Shown: in pieces, positions 1 through 8,153 of the stretch
Numbering within the stretch: position 1 is the first letter of the stretch
Layout of the letters: each line of letters begins with the position of its first letter
Assembly (NCBI RefSeq): GCF_023375815.1
Contig: NZ_CP067412.1
Coordinates: forward strand, 1,860,001 to 1,924,000
DNA length: 64,000 bases
Direction: 5' to 3'
Origin: Pseudomonas sp. HS6
GTDB lineage: Bacteria > Pseudomonadota > Gammaproteobacteria > Pseudomonadales > Pseudomonadaceae
Notes under the pieces: model-generated
Seen by the model: the letters and a program-made list of their open reading frames with translations, nothing else
The model's database searches: none
Told to the model about the DNA's origin: nothing
Position numbers and translations under genes: made by a program

Positions 1-231
1 GAATCGAAAACCGGTTTCGTGCGGGTGATCGCCCGTCGGGACAATCATGTGATTGTCGGTTGGCAGGCGGTGGGGGTGGGCGTGTCGGAGTTGTCGACGG
101 CATTCGCGCAAAGCCTGGAAATGGGCGCGCGGCTGGAAGACATCGGCGGCACCATCCACGCGCACCCGACCCTGGGTGAAGCGGTGCAGGAAGCGGCCTT
201 GCGTGCTCTCGGGCATGCGTTGCACCTGTAA
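1..231 (+). CDS. lpdV: Dihydrolipoyl dehydrogenase, E3 of branched-chain 2-oxoacid dehydrogenase (3' end only)
   Basis: The window opens inside this gene, so only the last 76 codons are visible. They form the C-terminal dimerisation end of a flavin disulfide reductase. The His and Glu of the motif HAHPTLGE are the catalytic dyad that serves the redox disulfide of the partner subunit in lipoamide dehydrogenases. The ending GHALHL resembles the LpdV (Bkd-complex) type of Pseudomonas rather than the pyruvate-complex type. The enzyme reoxidises dihydrolipoamide on the E2 core and makes NADH. The next gene, ilvE, also acts on branched-chain amino acids, which fits. The exact E3 subtype is an inference, because the FAD and NAD domains lie outside the window. 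Confidence 0.8.
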   Translation, partial: ESKTGFVRVIARRDNHVIVGWQAVGVGVSELSTAFAQSLEMGARLEDIGGTIHAHPTLGEAVQEAALRALGHALHL

Positions 232-243
232 AAATCGGTCGCA

Positions 244-351
244 GATCGTTCCCACGCTCTGCGTGGGAATACCTCTACGGACGCTCCGCGTTCGGCTGTC
301 GGGACGCAGAGCGTCCCGGACTGCATTTCCACGCAGAGCGTGGGAACGATC
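244..351. repeat. Intergenic palindromic repeat with GATCGTTCCCACGC arms
   Basis: The sequence begins GATCGTTCCCACGCTCTGCG and ends with its inverted counterpart CGCAGAGCGTGGGAACGATC, so about 20 bases at each end pair. Between them GGACGCTCCGCG and CGCAGAGCGTCC form further inverted copies. The same core, TCGTTCCCACG/CGTGGGAACGA, recurs at 29875-29899. Such elements are scattered between genes in Pseudomonas genomes. Here it fills most of the lpdV-ilvE gap and could fold in RNA as a processing or termination hairpin. Confidence 0.8.
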
Positions 352-467
352 AAAGGCAGAGATTTCGGGCTGCGAAACCGCTCAAGAATGAAGTATTGTT
401 GTGCCCATCCAAAAAAACGTCAGAAGCCTTGAACCGTTTCGACGGTTGTTAAGTGATAGAGGGTGTC

Positions 468-1487
468 ATGGGTAACGAAAGCATCAATTGGGACAAGCTG
501 GGTTTTGATTACATCAAGACCGATAAACGCTATCTGTCGTACTTTCGCAACGGCGAGTGGGACAAAGGCACCCTGACCGAAGATAACGTGCTGCACATCA
601 GCGAAGGCTCTACTGCCCTTCACTATGGCCAGCAGTGCTTCGAAGGCATGAAGGCCTATCGTTGCAAGGACGGTTCGATCAACCTGTTCCGTCCGGACCA
701 GAACGCCCTTCGCATGCAACGCAGTTGCGCGCGTCTGCTGATGCCGCAAGTCGACACCGAACAATTCATCGAAGCCTGTAAAGCAGTAGTTCGTGCCAAC
801 GAACGCTTCATCCCGCCTTACGGCACCGGTGGCTCGCTGTACCTGCGTCCGTTCGTGATCGGCGTGGGTGACAACATCGGCGTGCGTTCCGCACCCGAGT
901 TCATTTTCTCGATCTTCTGCATTCCGGTCGGCGCCTACTTCAAGGGCGGCCTGACCCCGCACAACTTCCAGATCTCCAGCTACGACCGCGCCGCCCCACA
1001 AGGCACCGGCGCTGCCAAGGTCGGTGGCAACTACGCCGCGAGTCTGATGCCTGGCTCGAAAGCGAAGAAAGCCAACTTCGCCGACGCGATCTACCTGGAC
1101 CCGATAACCCACACCAAGATCGAGGAAGTCGGTTCGGCCAACTTCTTCGGGATCACTCACGACAACAAGTTCGTGACCCCGAACTCGCCGTCGGTACTGC
1201 CGGGCATCACCCGTCTGTCGCTGATCGAACTGGCCAAGTCCCGCCTGGGCCTGGAAGTGGTCGAAGGCGACGTGCTGATCGACAAACTGTCAGACTTCAA
1301 GGAAGCCGGCGCCTGCGGCACCGCTGCGGTGATCACACCGATCGGCGGCATCAGCTACAACGACCACCTGCACGTGTTCCACAGTGAAACCGAAGTCGGC
1401 CCTGTCACCCAGAAGCTCTACAAAGAGCTGACTGGCGTGCAGACCGGCGACGTCGAAGCGCCAGCAGGCTGGATCGTCAAGGTTTGA
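468..1487 (+). CDS. ilvE: Branched-chain amino acid aminotransferase
   Basis: This 339-residue fold-type IV PLP enzyme interconverts Val, Leu and Ile with their 2-oxo acids, using glutamate/2-oxoglutarate, in the cytoplasm. The predicted PLP lysine is K184 in KVGGNY, and the cofactor-binding motif EVGSANFF follows at about residues 223-230. The substrate-side motif EGMKAYR is near residue 60. The eukaryote-like BCAT2 pattern (YFRNGEWDKG near the N-terminus) is typical of the longer bacterial BCATs. I chose ATG 468 because GAGGG lies just upstream; an in-frame GTG at 453 has no ribosome site. A strong terminator follows. Confidence 0.92.
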   Translation: MGNESINWDKLGFDYIKTDKRYLSYFRNGEWDKGTLTEDNVLHISEGSTALHYGQQCFEGMKAYRCKDGSINLFRPDQNALRMQRSCARLLMPQVDTEQFIEACKAVVRANERFIPPYGTGGSLYLRPFVIGVGDNIGVRSAPEFIFSIFCIPVGAYFKGGLTPHNFQISSYDRAAPQGTGAAKVGGNYAASLMPGSKAKKANFADAIYLDPITHTKIEEVGSANFFGITHDNKFVTPNSPSVLPGITRLSLIELAKSRLGLEVVEGDVLIDKLSDFKEAGACGTAAVITPIGGISYNDHLHVFHSETEVGPVTQKLYKELTGVQTGDVEAPAGWIVKV

Positions 1488-1505
1488 TCTGACGGCCAGA
1501 TGCAC

Positions 1506-1540
1506 AAAAGCCCCCATCGAGTGATCGATGGGGGCTTTTT
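1506..1540. terminator. Bidirectional Rho-independent terminator between ilvE and LysR gene
   Basis: An inverted repeat AGCCCCCATCGA/TCGATGGGGGCT with a two-base loop is preceded by AAAA and followed by TTTTT. It sits between convergent ilvE and the LysR gene and touches the stop codon of the latter, so it can end both transcripts. Confidence 0.92.
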
Positions 1541-2418
1541 CATGGGGTCTGCTTTTGCAGCCACGTCAAAAACACCTGAGCCGAAGCTGATGCCTGCGGT
1601 GCAATGCCGTAGTAATAACGTGGCAACGGCATGCGCAAGTCGGACAGCGGGCAGACCAAACGACCGCTCGACAGATGCGTGCCCAGCAACGTGGTCGGGC
1701 ACAGGGCAATGCCCTCACCCGCCACGGCGGCCTCCAGCACGCGATGCATGTAATCGAACTGGCGAATATCCTGGGTGGCACTCTGATTCTGGCCGAAGCG
1801 CAGAGCCCAGTGGTGCCAGTCCTCACGCCGGGCCTTGACGGTCAGCAAAGTATGTCGGCCCAGATCGGCAAGGTCCGCCAGTGGTAGCCGCTCGATCAAC
1901 GCAGGCGCCGCCACCATCAGCAATTCATCTTCGAACAACGGTTGCGATTCGATGGTCGATGCCCAATCGTCGCGGCCACGGCGAATGACGATGTCGAAAC
2001 TGTCCTGCGCCGGATCCGGCGATCGGGTCTGGGTAATCACTTGTGGGTCGATGTCCGGATATTCGGCCATGAAGGCATCCAACCGGGGCGTCAGCCACAA
2101 CTGAGCAAAGGAGGGTCGGGTGTTGATGATCACGGTCGGCCGTGCTGCCTGCTGTCGCAACTCGGCAGCAGCGTCGGCGATCTGCGCCAGACCGGCGCTG
2201 ACCTGCTGATAAAAACGTTGGCCGGCAGGTGTCAGCAACGATTGCCGGATGCGCCTTTCGAACAGCAACACACCCAGGTGTTCTTCCAGCAATTTGATGT
2301 GCCGGCTGACGGCGCTGTGACTCACGTGCAGCTCTTCGGCCGCCAGCGTGAAACTCTGATGACGGGCGGCGACCGCAAAAGCACGAACCGCATTGAGCGG
2401 CGGGAGTGATTTGTTCAT
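1540..2418 (-). CDS. LysR-family transcriptional regulator (GcvA-like)
   Basis: A 292-residue LysR protein of normal length. Residues 1-65 hold the winged helix-turn-helix (FTLAAEELHVSHSAVSRHIK), and a linker helix and a two-lobed effector-binding domain from about residue 90 follow. The opening LPPLNAVRAFAVAARH is characteristic of the GcvA subgroup. It is divergent from a LysE-type exporter across about 105 bp, the usual arrangement for a LysR regulator controlling its neighbour, so amino-acid-responsive control of that exporter is the likeliest role. The effector cannot be read from the sequence. Confidence 0.88.
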   Translation of the reverse strand: MNKSLPPLNAVRAFAVAARHQSFTLAAEELHVSHSAVSRHIKLLEEHLGVLLFERRIRQSLLTPAGQRFYQQVSAGLAQIADAAAELRQQAARPTVIINTRPSFAQLWLTPRLDAFMAEYPDIDPQVITQTRSPDPAQDSFDIVIRRGRDDWASTIESQPLFEDELLMVAAPALIERLPLADLADLGRHTLLTVKARREDWHHWALRFGQNQSATQDIRQFDYMHRVLEAAVAGEGIALCPTTLLGTHLSSGRLVCPLSDLRMPLPRYYYGIAPQASASAQVFLTWLQKQTP

Positions 2419-2524
2419 GGGTCTAATTTAGTCACGTATGCGCTGCATTTAAAGCGTTTGTCACACATTCGTCGCCACGCCAATCTGCCCGCACGCCCAA
2501 TCCCGCGCCCCGACGGAGCCAGAT

Positions 2525-3133
2525 ATGCACAGTTACGGACTCTTTGTACTCTTCGCCACCCTGACTATTTTGAGCCCCGGCCCGGGTGTGGTGCTGACCC
2601 TGTCCAACGCCGCGCGCCTGGGCTGGGCCGGCGCAGTGCCGGGGATTTTGGGAATTGCCTCGGGAGCCTTCGTGGTTGCCGCCCTCAGCGCTACCAGTGT
2701 CGGTCTGATCCTCAGCGCCTCGGCGACTGCGTTTACCGTGCTCAAATACGCTGGCGCCGCCTATCTGTTGTACCTGGGTTTCAAGAGCTGGCGTTCAGAT
2801 CGTTTCCGGACCCTGCAAGACGTCCGCCCCTCTCGCCCGAGTTACCGTTTTCTGGAAGCCGCGTCCCTGCAGTTCTTCAATCCCAAAGCCATCTTCTTCT
2901 TTCTGGCCGTGTTTCCGCAGTTCATCGACACCGCACAGGCGTTCCACCCGCAGTTCTTCAAACTGGTTGCCTCTTACGCAATGCTGGTGATTCTGGTGCA
3001 CGGCAGCTATGCCCTGCTCGCCAATGCCGCCAAAGGTTGGCTGTCGAGTCCGAAAGGTTCCTGGCTGGCGGCGAAAGTCTCGGGCGTGACCTTTGCCGGT
3101 TTTGGTTTGTTGATGGCTTCGGCGACTCGCTGA
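2525..3133 (+). CDS. LysE-family translocator (amino acid or small-molecule exporter)
   Basis: A 202-residue inner-membrane protein with five to six hydrophobic segments. The N-terminal segment LTILSPGPGVVLTLSNAARLG carries the SPGP signature of the LysE/RhtB superfamily, and FFNPKAIFFFLAVFPQF in the middle is a second family hallmark. RhtB-type members export homoserine, threonine or related compounds by proton exchange. The ATG at 2525 has GGAG about 8 bases upstream. Its last 127 bp overlap, on the opposite strand, the 3' end of the DUF4130 gene. The substrate is unknown. Confidence 0.88.
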   Translation: MHSYGLFVLFATLTILSPGPGVVLTLSNAARLGWAGAVPGILGIASGAFVVAALSATSVGLILSASATAFTVLKYAGAAYLLYLGFKSWRSDRFRTLQDVRPSRPSYRFLEAASLQFFNPKAIFFFLAVFPQFIDTAQAFHPQFFKLVASYAMLVILVHGSYALLANAAKGWLSSPKGSWLAAKVSGVTFAGFGLLMASATR

Positions 3134-3975
3134 ACGGACGGCGGATGCTCCACCTGTTTCAACGCAATACGCTTGCCGCCGCGCCCGGCGATACCGCCGG
3201 CCTGCCCGTTCTGCTGCTTGCCCATGCGCGCCTGGGTAATCAATCCGGGGATCAATTCCCCCTCTGGTAGATTTTTCCAGAACCGCGCGGGCAAATGCCC
3301 CTGCATGACTTTCTCGTTCAACCGCGCCGGGTTGAAGATGTGGCTGTAATAGGTCAGCCATAAACCACCGTGGGGATCGTCAACGTTCTGCGCCAGTTGC
3401 TGCCATTCCACCGGGCACTGGCGATGATGAATCAACTGCTCGCCATCGTAATAAACCCCGTCGCGCGGTGTAGCGATCAGCCAACGATGTCGCCCCATGC
3501 GCCCGATGAAGTGTTCGCTGGCGCTGTGCAGGATGTCATGGGCCGGTTCGTGCCACGCCACGTATTGCGGGCCCGGCAGCTCTGACGGGCGCTCGATGAA
3601 ACGCACGAACGCATGCAGATGATGGGCTTCGCGCTGCACCTGCTTGATCCGCCGCTGCAACTCGCTGCCCAATTTGTCGCCGGCCATCATTGCCGTGCGA
3701 TCGCCATGGCTGACCCGCCACAGCACTTCATACAGCAGACTCCAACGCTGATCGCCACGGTAGCGTGACGCTTGCTCCAGCGTGTCGAGCAACGCACGCG
3801 GTATCCGCGCCTGAAACGGTCCCTGTCCTTCCGGCACTGCCACGTCACTGGCAAACAGATCACTCACGCCTTCCGATGCCCAGCTCACAAGACTCGGATC
3901 GATTTCATGGCTGAGCAGCCAGCGAGCCTGTTGGCGCCAGGTGTCCAACAGGTCGTCGCAATCGAGATTGATCAT
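3007..3975 (-). CDS. DUF4130 / TIGR03915-type putative DNA metabolism protein
   Basis: This 322-residue protein resembles the DUF4130 family that partners the radical SAM protein encoded upstream. Family signatures include LLYEVLWRVSHGDR, the WHEPAHDIL histidines, HFIGRMGRHRWLIATP, and LWLTYYSHIFNPARLN near the end of the domain. In many bacteria this domain is fused to a uracil-DNA-glycosylase-like domain. Here no such domain follows, only a Gly-rich basic patch and a Pro/Ala-rich tail of about 70 residues. The start ATG overlaps the radical SAM stop as ATGA (an upstream GTG at 3981 is less likely), so the two are translationally coupled. The function, probably in DNA repair or modification, is inferred from context. 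Its tail region overlaps the LysE gene antisense. Confidence 0.85.
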   Translation of the reverse strand: MINLDCDDLLDTWRQQARWLLSHEIDPSLVSWASEGVSDLFASDVAVPEGQGPFQARIPRALLDTLEQASRYRGDQRWSLLYEVLWRVSHGDRTAMMAGDKLGSELQRRIKQVQREAHHLHAFVRFIERPSELPGPQYVAWHEPAHDILHSASEHFIGRMGRHRWLIATPRDGVYYDGEQLIHHRQCPVEWQQLAQNVDDPHGGLWLTYYSHIFNPARLNEKVMQGHLPARFWKNLPEGELIPGLITQARMGKQQNGQAGGIAGRGGKRIALKQVEHPPSVQRVAEAINKPKPAKVTPETFAASQEPFGLDSQPLAALASRA

Positions 3976-5192
3976 CCCCACAACCCCATCTGCTGTGGCA
4001 CCGGCCGGTCGCGCAACTGCTGATAGAGCATCTGGCTGGTGACTTCTGCCTGCTGCGGGTGGTAATCGCTGGTGATGATGAACGGCTTGGCCTTGGCCAG
4101 TACGCAGCGCATGCGGGCTACGTCTTCGTAACGGATGCGCCGCTGCCGCCGCAGCTCCACCAGACGTTCGGTGGTGCGCAGGCCGATGCCGGGAATGCGT
4201 GAGATGAGCGCCGGCTCGGCGCGATTGAGGTCCAGCGGAAACACCTCGCGATTCTGCAGCGCCCAGGCCAGTTTCGGGTCGATGTCCAGCGCCAGATTGC
4301 CCGGCCCTTGAAGCAACTCACCGGCGCTGTAGCCATAGCTGCGCAGTAGAAAGTCGGCTTGATACAAGCGGTGCTCACGCATCAGCGGCGGTGCGGCAAG
4401 CGGCACGCTTTTCGGACTGTCGGGAATCGGGCTGAACGCCGAGTAATACACCCGGCGCAATCGGAAGTTGCCATACAACGCCTGGGCACTGTGGAGGATG
4501 GTGCTGTCGTCGGTGTCATCGGCGCCGACGATCATCTGCGTGCTCTGCCCGGCCGGGGCGAACTTTGGGGCGCGGGGTTCGTTAAGCACGGTCTGCACTC
4601 CGGTGTAGATGGTGTTCATGGCCTGTTTGATCGAGCCGATCTGCTTCTCCGGCGCGAGCGTCTGCAAACTGGCATCGGTAGGCAATTCGATGTTGACGCT
4701 CAAGCGGTCGGCATAACGCCCGGCTTCTTCGATCAGCGCCGGATCGGCTTCGGGAATGGTCTTGAGGTGGATATAGCCCCGGAATTCATGTTCCTCACGC
4801 AATAGCTTCGCAACACGCACCAGTTGCTCCATGGTGTAGTCCGCCGAACGGATGATCCCCGAGCTGAGGAACAACCCGCTGACGCAATTGCGCCGGTAGA
4901 AATCCAGGGTCAGCGTCACCACTTCCTCGGGCGTGAAACGCGCACGGGGCACATCGCTGGAGCGGCGGTTGACGCAGTACTGGCAGTCGTAGAGACAAAA
5001 ATTGGTCAGCAGAACCTTGAGCAGCGACACGCAACGCCCGTCCGGCGTGTAGCTGTGGCAGATGCCCATGCCATCGGTGGAACCCAACCCACTCTTGCCC
5101 TCGGAGCTGCGCTTGGGCGCGCCACTGCTGGCGCAGGAGGCGTCGTACTTGGCGGCGTCGGCGAGGATGCTGAGCTTGTCGATGAGTTGCAT
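3972..5192 (-). CDS. Putative DNA modification/repair radical SAM protein (TIGR03916-like)
   Basis: A 406-residue radical S-adenosylmethionine protein. The [4Fe-4S] motif CLYDCQYC (C66, C70, C73) has the canonical CxxxCxxC spacing. Additional cysteines at about residues 20, 45 and 54 lie before it. Residues about 318-361 form a helix-hairpin-helix (SRIPGIGLRTTERLVELR), a non-specific DNA-binding element, and ALDIDPKLAWAL precedes it. The family is known only as an uncharacterised rSAM protein paired with a DUF4130 or UDG-type gene, exactly as here. ATG 5192 (MQLIDKLSIL) matches family starts; the longer reading frame would run back through the LexA-type box. The catalysed reaction is unknown. 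SOS control and HhH suggest action on damaged DNA. Confidence 0.9.
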   Translation of the reverse strand: MQLIDKLSILADAAKYDASCASSGAPKRSSEGKSGLGSTDGMGICHSYTPDGRCVSLLKVLLTNFCLYDCQYCVNRRSSDVPRARFTPEEVVTLTLDFYRRNCVSGLFLSSGIIRSADYTMEQLVRVAKLLREEHEFRGYIHLKTIPEADPALIEEAGRYADRLSVNIELPTDASLQTLAPEKQIGSIKQAMNTIYTGVQTVLNEPRAPKFAPAGQSTQMIVGADDTDDSTILHSAQALYGNFRLRRVYYSAFSPIPDSPKSVPLAAPPLMREHRLYQADFLLRSYGYSAGELLQGPGNLALDIDPKLAWALQNREVFPLDLNRAEPALISRIPGIGLRTTERLVELRRQRRIRYEDVARMRCVLAKAKPFIITSDYHPQQAEVTSQMLYQQLRDRPVPQQMGLWG

Positions 5193-5204
5193 GGGATGGA
5201 CCTT

Positions 5205-5226
5205 ATACTGTTCGCATATACAGTAT
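5205..5226 (-). promoter_or_regulatory. LexA (SOS) box in front of the radical SAM/DUF4130 operon
   Basis: The sequence ATACTG-N10-CAGTAT contains CTGT-N8-ACAG at 5208-5223, which matches the gamma-proteobacterial LexA consensus CTGT-N8-ACAG, and its perfect dyad extends to six bases per arm. Its proximal edge is 12 bases from the start codon of the radical SAM gene, so bound LexA would cover the promoter or start region. The neighbouring ArsR-type gene reads the same way but ends at 5278, so only the cassette is a target. Confidence 0.85.
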
Positions 5227-5277
5227 AGAGTCCGTCCACGAGCCACAAGCCGTAAAACGACCCTTCGTCAGTCAGGT

Positions 5278-6036
5278 TTATTGCACTCGGCTGTCAGCCG
5301 CAATGGTCGAGGATTTACGCATCGGGTCAGGCTGCATCGCTTGCGGCCATTGCACTCCGAATCGTGCAGTCATTTCCTTGCGCCCCACTGCCGTCAACGC
5401 CAGCGCACGGCTGTCCAGATCCTGCGTCACCCATTTGCGCTTCAACGCGGTCTGCAACAACGCCGCACCGAGCGATCCACCCAGATGCGGCCGGCGCATG
5501 CTCCAGTCCAGGCACGGGCAGGCAAAGCGTCGGCGCAAGCTCGACAGATCCCTGACCTCAATGCCCAACCCTTCGAAAAGCGCCTCTCCGCTCTCGCTCA
5601 AGCGGTACGCCTGCTCATCGGTTTCCACCAGCCAACCGCCCTCCAGCAACCGGTCATGCAGCAACACCGCCAGCGTCCCGGCCATGTGGTCGTAGCAGGT
5701 GCGGGCAAATTGCAGGCGATCCGGCGTCTGCGGTTTGAAGGTCGGTGCGGGGTTCTGGCCGATGACCATCAGCGCTTCGAGAGCATGGGCCACACGTTTG
5801 TCGGCGAGGCTGTAATAACGGTGGCGGCCCTGCACATGCAGGCGCACCAGCGACAGGTCCTTGAGTTTGGCCAGGTGCGCACTGGCGGTCGAGGCGCTGA
5901 CGTCGGCGAGGGTCGCCAGCTCCGTGGCTGTGCGGGCGTGGCCGTCCATCAGCGAGCACAGCATTTTGGTTCGCGCCGGTTCCGCGATGGCGGCGGCCAC
6001 CTGCGAGACGCCGATGTCTTGATGTTCTGCGTGCAT
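5278..6036 (-). CDS. ArsR-type winged-helix transcriptional regulator with C-terminal extension
   Basis: A 252-residue protein. Residues about 10-90 are an ArsR-like winged helix: EPARTKMLCSLMDGHARTATELATLADVSASTASAHLAKL, then a beta-wing ending RHRYYSLAD. A second winged-helix-like region of about 110 residues follows, with a CPCLDWSMRRPHLGG segment whose Cys, Asp and His residues could bind a metal or ligand. This two-domain layout is common in longer HTH_20/ArsR relatives, many of which are not metal sensors. It is divergent from the P450 gene across 78 bp, so it probably controls that gene. The ligand is unknown. Confidence 0.85.
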   Translation of the reverse strand: MHAEHQDIGVSQVAAAIAEPARTKMLCSLMDGHARTATELATLADVSASTASAHLAKLKDLSLVRLHVQGRHRYYSLADKRVAHALEALMVIGQNPAPTFKPQTPDRLQFARTCYDHMAGTLAVLLHDRLLEGGWLVETDEQAYRLSESGEALFEGLGIEVRDLSSLRRRFACPCLDWSMRRPHLGGSLGAALLQTALKRKWVTQDLDSRALALTAVGRKEMTARFGVQWPQAMQPDPMRKSSTIAADSRVQ

Positions 6037-6114
6037 ACTTCGCTCCCGGACGAATCATCGCCTTCAAGGACTGGAGATAGTAGCAATACTTTCCCCAGCA
6101 CAAGGTTGCGATCC

Positions 6115-7215
6115 ATGGACCCGCTCATCGCTGCGACTTACGCCGATCCCTATCCTTACTACGCCGAATTGCGCGCAGCGGGCGGGCTGACCTTTCATCA
6201 CGGACTGAAACTGTGGGTCGCCAGCAGTGCCCGGGCGGTTTGCGCGGTGTTGACGCATCCGGACTGCCGGGTGCGTCCGGTGCATGAGCCAGTGCCCACA
6301 GCCATCGCCGATGGCATGGCGGGCAAGGTGTTCGGCCAACTGATGCGCATGAATGATGGTGAAGGTCAGCGTTGTCCGCGTTCGGCCATTGAGCCGCCGC
6401 TGGGGCTGATTGATTTGGAGGACGTCAAAGCGCTGGTCGCCGCGCGGTTGATCACCAACGATGCCGACGGCTTATATAAGGCCATGTTTCGCGGCCCGGT
6501 GTGCGTGGTCGCGGCTTTGCTCGGATTCACCCCGGCACAAGCGCGGACGATCAGTGAGCTGACCGCCGATTTTGCAGCGTGCCTTTCACCGCTGAGCAAT
6601 GACCTGCAACTGGCGGCAGCGCATCGAGCGGCGGAGCAATTGCACGGTTACTTCATTGAATTACTGGCAGATCCGAACCCGTTTCTCGCCGACATCCAAC
6701 AGCGCTTTTCAGGCGAGGAAGACGCACTGATCGCCAACCTGATCGGCCTCTGTTCGCAGACGTTCGAGGCTACCGCCGGGCTGATCGGCAATGCGCTAGT
6801 GGCGTTGCAGCGTCAGCCTGAATTACACGACGCGTCAGTCGATTCGCTACTGGCCGAAGTCCAGCGCTTCGACCCGTCGGTACAGAACACCCGACGATTT
6901 GTCGCGAACACCTGCGAAATCGACGGTGTCCGACTTGAAGCAGGTGACGTGATTCTGGTGCTGCTGGCCTCGGCCAACCGCGACCCGGCGCTGAATGAAA
7001 ACCCGGATCACTTTCTGCCGAATCGCCCGAACCGCCGCAGCTTCACGTTCGGCAGCGGTCGTCACCAATGCCCAGGACAAAGGATGGCGATGACCATTGC
7101 CTGCGCCACTGTCGGTGAAATCCTCGTCCATGACATCGACCTGAAGCGGTTCGCCTGGCATTACCGCCCTTCCCTCAATGGGCGGATTCCAATGCTCTGC
7201 GAGGCAACGACTTAA
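6115..7215 (+). CDS. Cytochrome P450
   Basis: A soluble 366-residue P450, shorter than the usual 400-420 of bacterial class I enzymes. The heme-ligand motif FTFGSGRHQCPG places the thiolate at C319, and the K-helix ExxR is EVQR followed by the expected downstream Arg (NTRRF). The I-helix reads GLCSQTFEATAG: the usual AGx(D/E)T becomes QTFEA, with Thr displaced by one position, so the proton-relay pair is atypical. The start ATG 6115 (MDPLIAATYADPYPYYAEL) matches family N-termini; the much longer open frame upstream crosses the divergent regulator and is spurious. No ferredoxin or reductase gene is adjacent. Substrate unknown. Confidence 0.9.
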   Translation: MDPLIAATYADPYPYYAELRAAGGLTFHHGLKLWVASSARAVCAVLTHPDCRVRPVHEPVPTAIADGMAGKVFGQLMRMNDGEGQRCPRSAIEPPLGLIDLEDVKALVAARLITNDADGLYKAMFRGPVCVVAALLGFTPAQARTISELTADFAACLSPLSNDLQLAAAHRAAEQLHGYFIELLADPNPFLADIQQRFSGEEDALIANLIGLCSQTFEATAGLIGNALVALQRQPELHDASVDSLLAEVQRFDPSVQNTRRFVANTCEIDGVRLEAGDVILVLLASANRDPALNENPDHFLPNRPNRRSFTFGSGRHQCPGQRMAMTIACATVGEILVHDIDLKRFAWHYRPSLNGRIPMLCEATT

Positions 7216-8153
7216 GCGCTGCGCAATTCGATCGTCAGGTGCGATAGCTCATGTACCGGCGCCAGCCGCTCGCGAATTGCTTCGGCAGTCACGCCAGCCG
7301 CCGCGACTACGCTGACAATCGCCGCCCGCGCCTGCGGGCCGACCTGCCAGACGTGCAGGTCGCTGATGCGCACATCGTCGGAGGTTTCCAGCAGTTCGCG
7401 GATCTCCTCGGCCACCGGTTCATCGGTGGTGTCGAGCAGCACGGCGGCGCTGTCACGCATCAGGTTCCAGGCCCATTTGGCGATGACGATGGAACCGACG
7501 ATGCCCATCACCGGATCCATCCACACCCAGCCCAGATAGCGACCGGCAAGCAGCGCGGCAATCGCCAGCACCGAGGTCAACGCATCGGCCAGTACGTGCA
7601 CGTAGGCTGAGCGCAGGTTGTTGTCGTGATGGTGGTGATGACCATGATCGTGGCTATGGCCGTGGTCATGATGACCGTGATGACCAGCCAGCAAAAAAGC
7701 GCTGAGCAGGTTGACGCCCAGGCCGACCACAGCGATCAAGGTGGCCTCGCCGAACGCTACGCTGGTGGGCTCGAACAGGCGGAAAACGGATTCCCCGGCA
7801 ATGCCCAGCGACACCAGCCCCAGCACCATGGCCGAGGCAAACCCCGCCAGATCGCCGACCTTGCCGGTACCGAAACTGTAACGACGGTTGTTGGCGTTGC
7901 GCCGGGCAAAACCATAGGCCGCCGCCGCGATACCCAAGGCGCCGGCGTGGGTCGCCATGTGGAATCCGTCGGCCAGCAGCGCCATGGAACCGGTGAGGTA
8001 ACCGGCAGCAATTTCGCCGATCATCATCACGAACGTCAGCGCCACGACCCACAAGGTGCGGCGCGCGTTGTCGTCATGGGACGCACCGAGGAACTGGTGA
8101 TCGTGGGAAAAGTCGTCAGAGCGCGTCGTCAGATTCATGGTGTCGGTGCTCAC
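7212..8153 (-). CDS. dmeF: CDF-family divalent metal efflux transporter (DmeF type)
   Basis: A 313-residue cation diffusion facilitator with six predicted membrane segments. The transport-site motifs HxxxD-like pattern (LLADGFHMATHAGAL) in the second and HVLADALTSVLAI in the fifth segment are visible. A His/Asp-rich loop (about residues 157-178) lies between them and binds metal in related proteins. A cytoplasmic C-terminal domain (ISDLHVWQVG) completes the fold. The start is GTG 8153, overlapping the stop of dmeR as GTGA, so translation is coupled. DmeF proteins export Co2+ and Ni2+ (also Cd2+). The gene converges on and overlaps the P450 end by 4 bp. Confidence 0.9.
   Translation of the reverse strand: MSTDTMNLTTRSDDFSHDHQFLGASHDDNARRTLWVVALTFVMMIGEIAAGYLTGSMALLADGFHMATHAGALGIAAAAYGFARRNANNRRYSFGTGKVGDLAGFASAMVLGLVSLGIAGESVFRLFEPTSVAFGEATLIAVVGLGVNLLSAFLLAGHHGHHDHGHSHDHGHHHHHDNNLRSAYVHVLADALTSVLAIAALLAGRYLGWVWMDPVMGIVGSIVIAKWAWNLMRDSAAVLLDTTDEPVAEEIRELLETSDDVRISDLHVWQVGPQARAAIVSVVAAAGVTAEAIRERLAPVHELSHLTIELRSA

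Noticed and set aside
5062..6114. Long N-terminal extension of the P450 frame
   Set aside because: It runs through the divergent regulator and the LexA-type promoter; the family start MDPLIAATYADPYPYY is at 6115.
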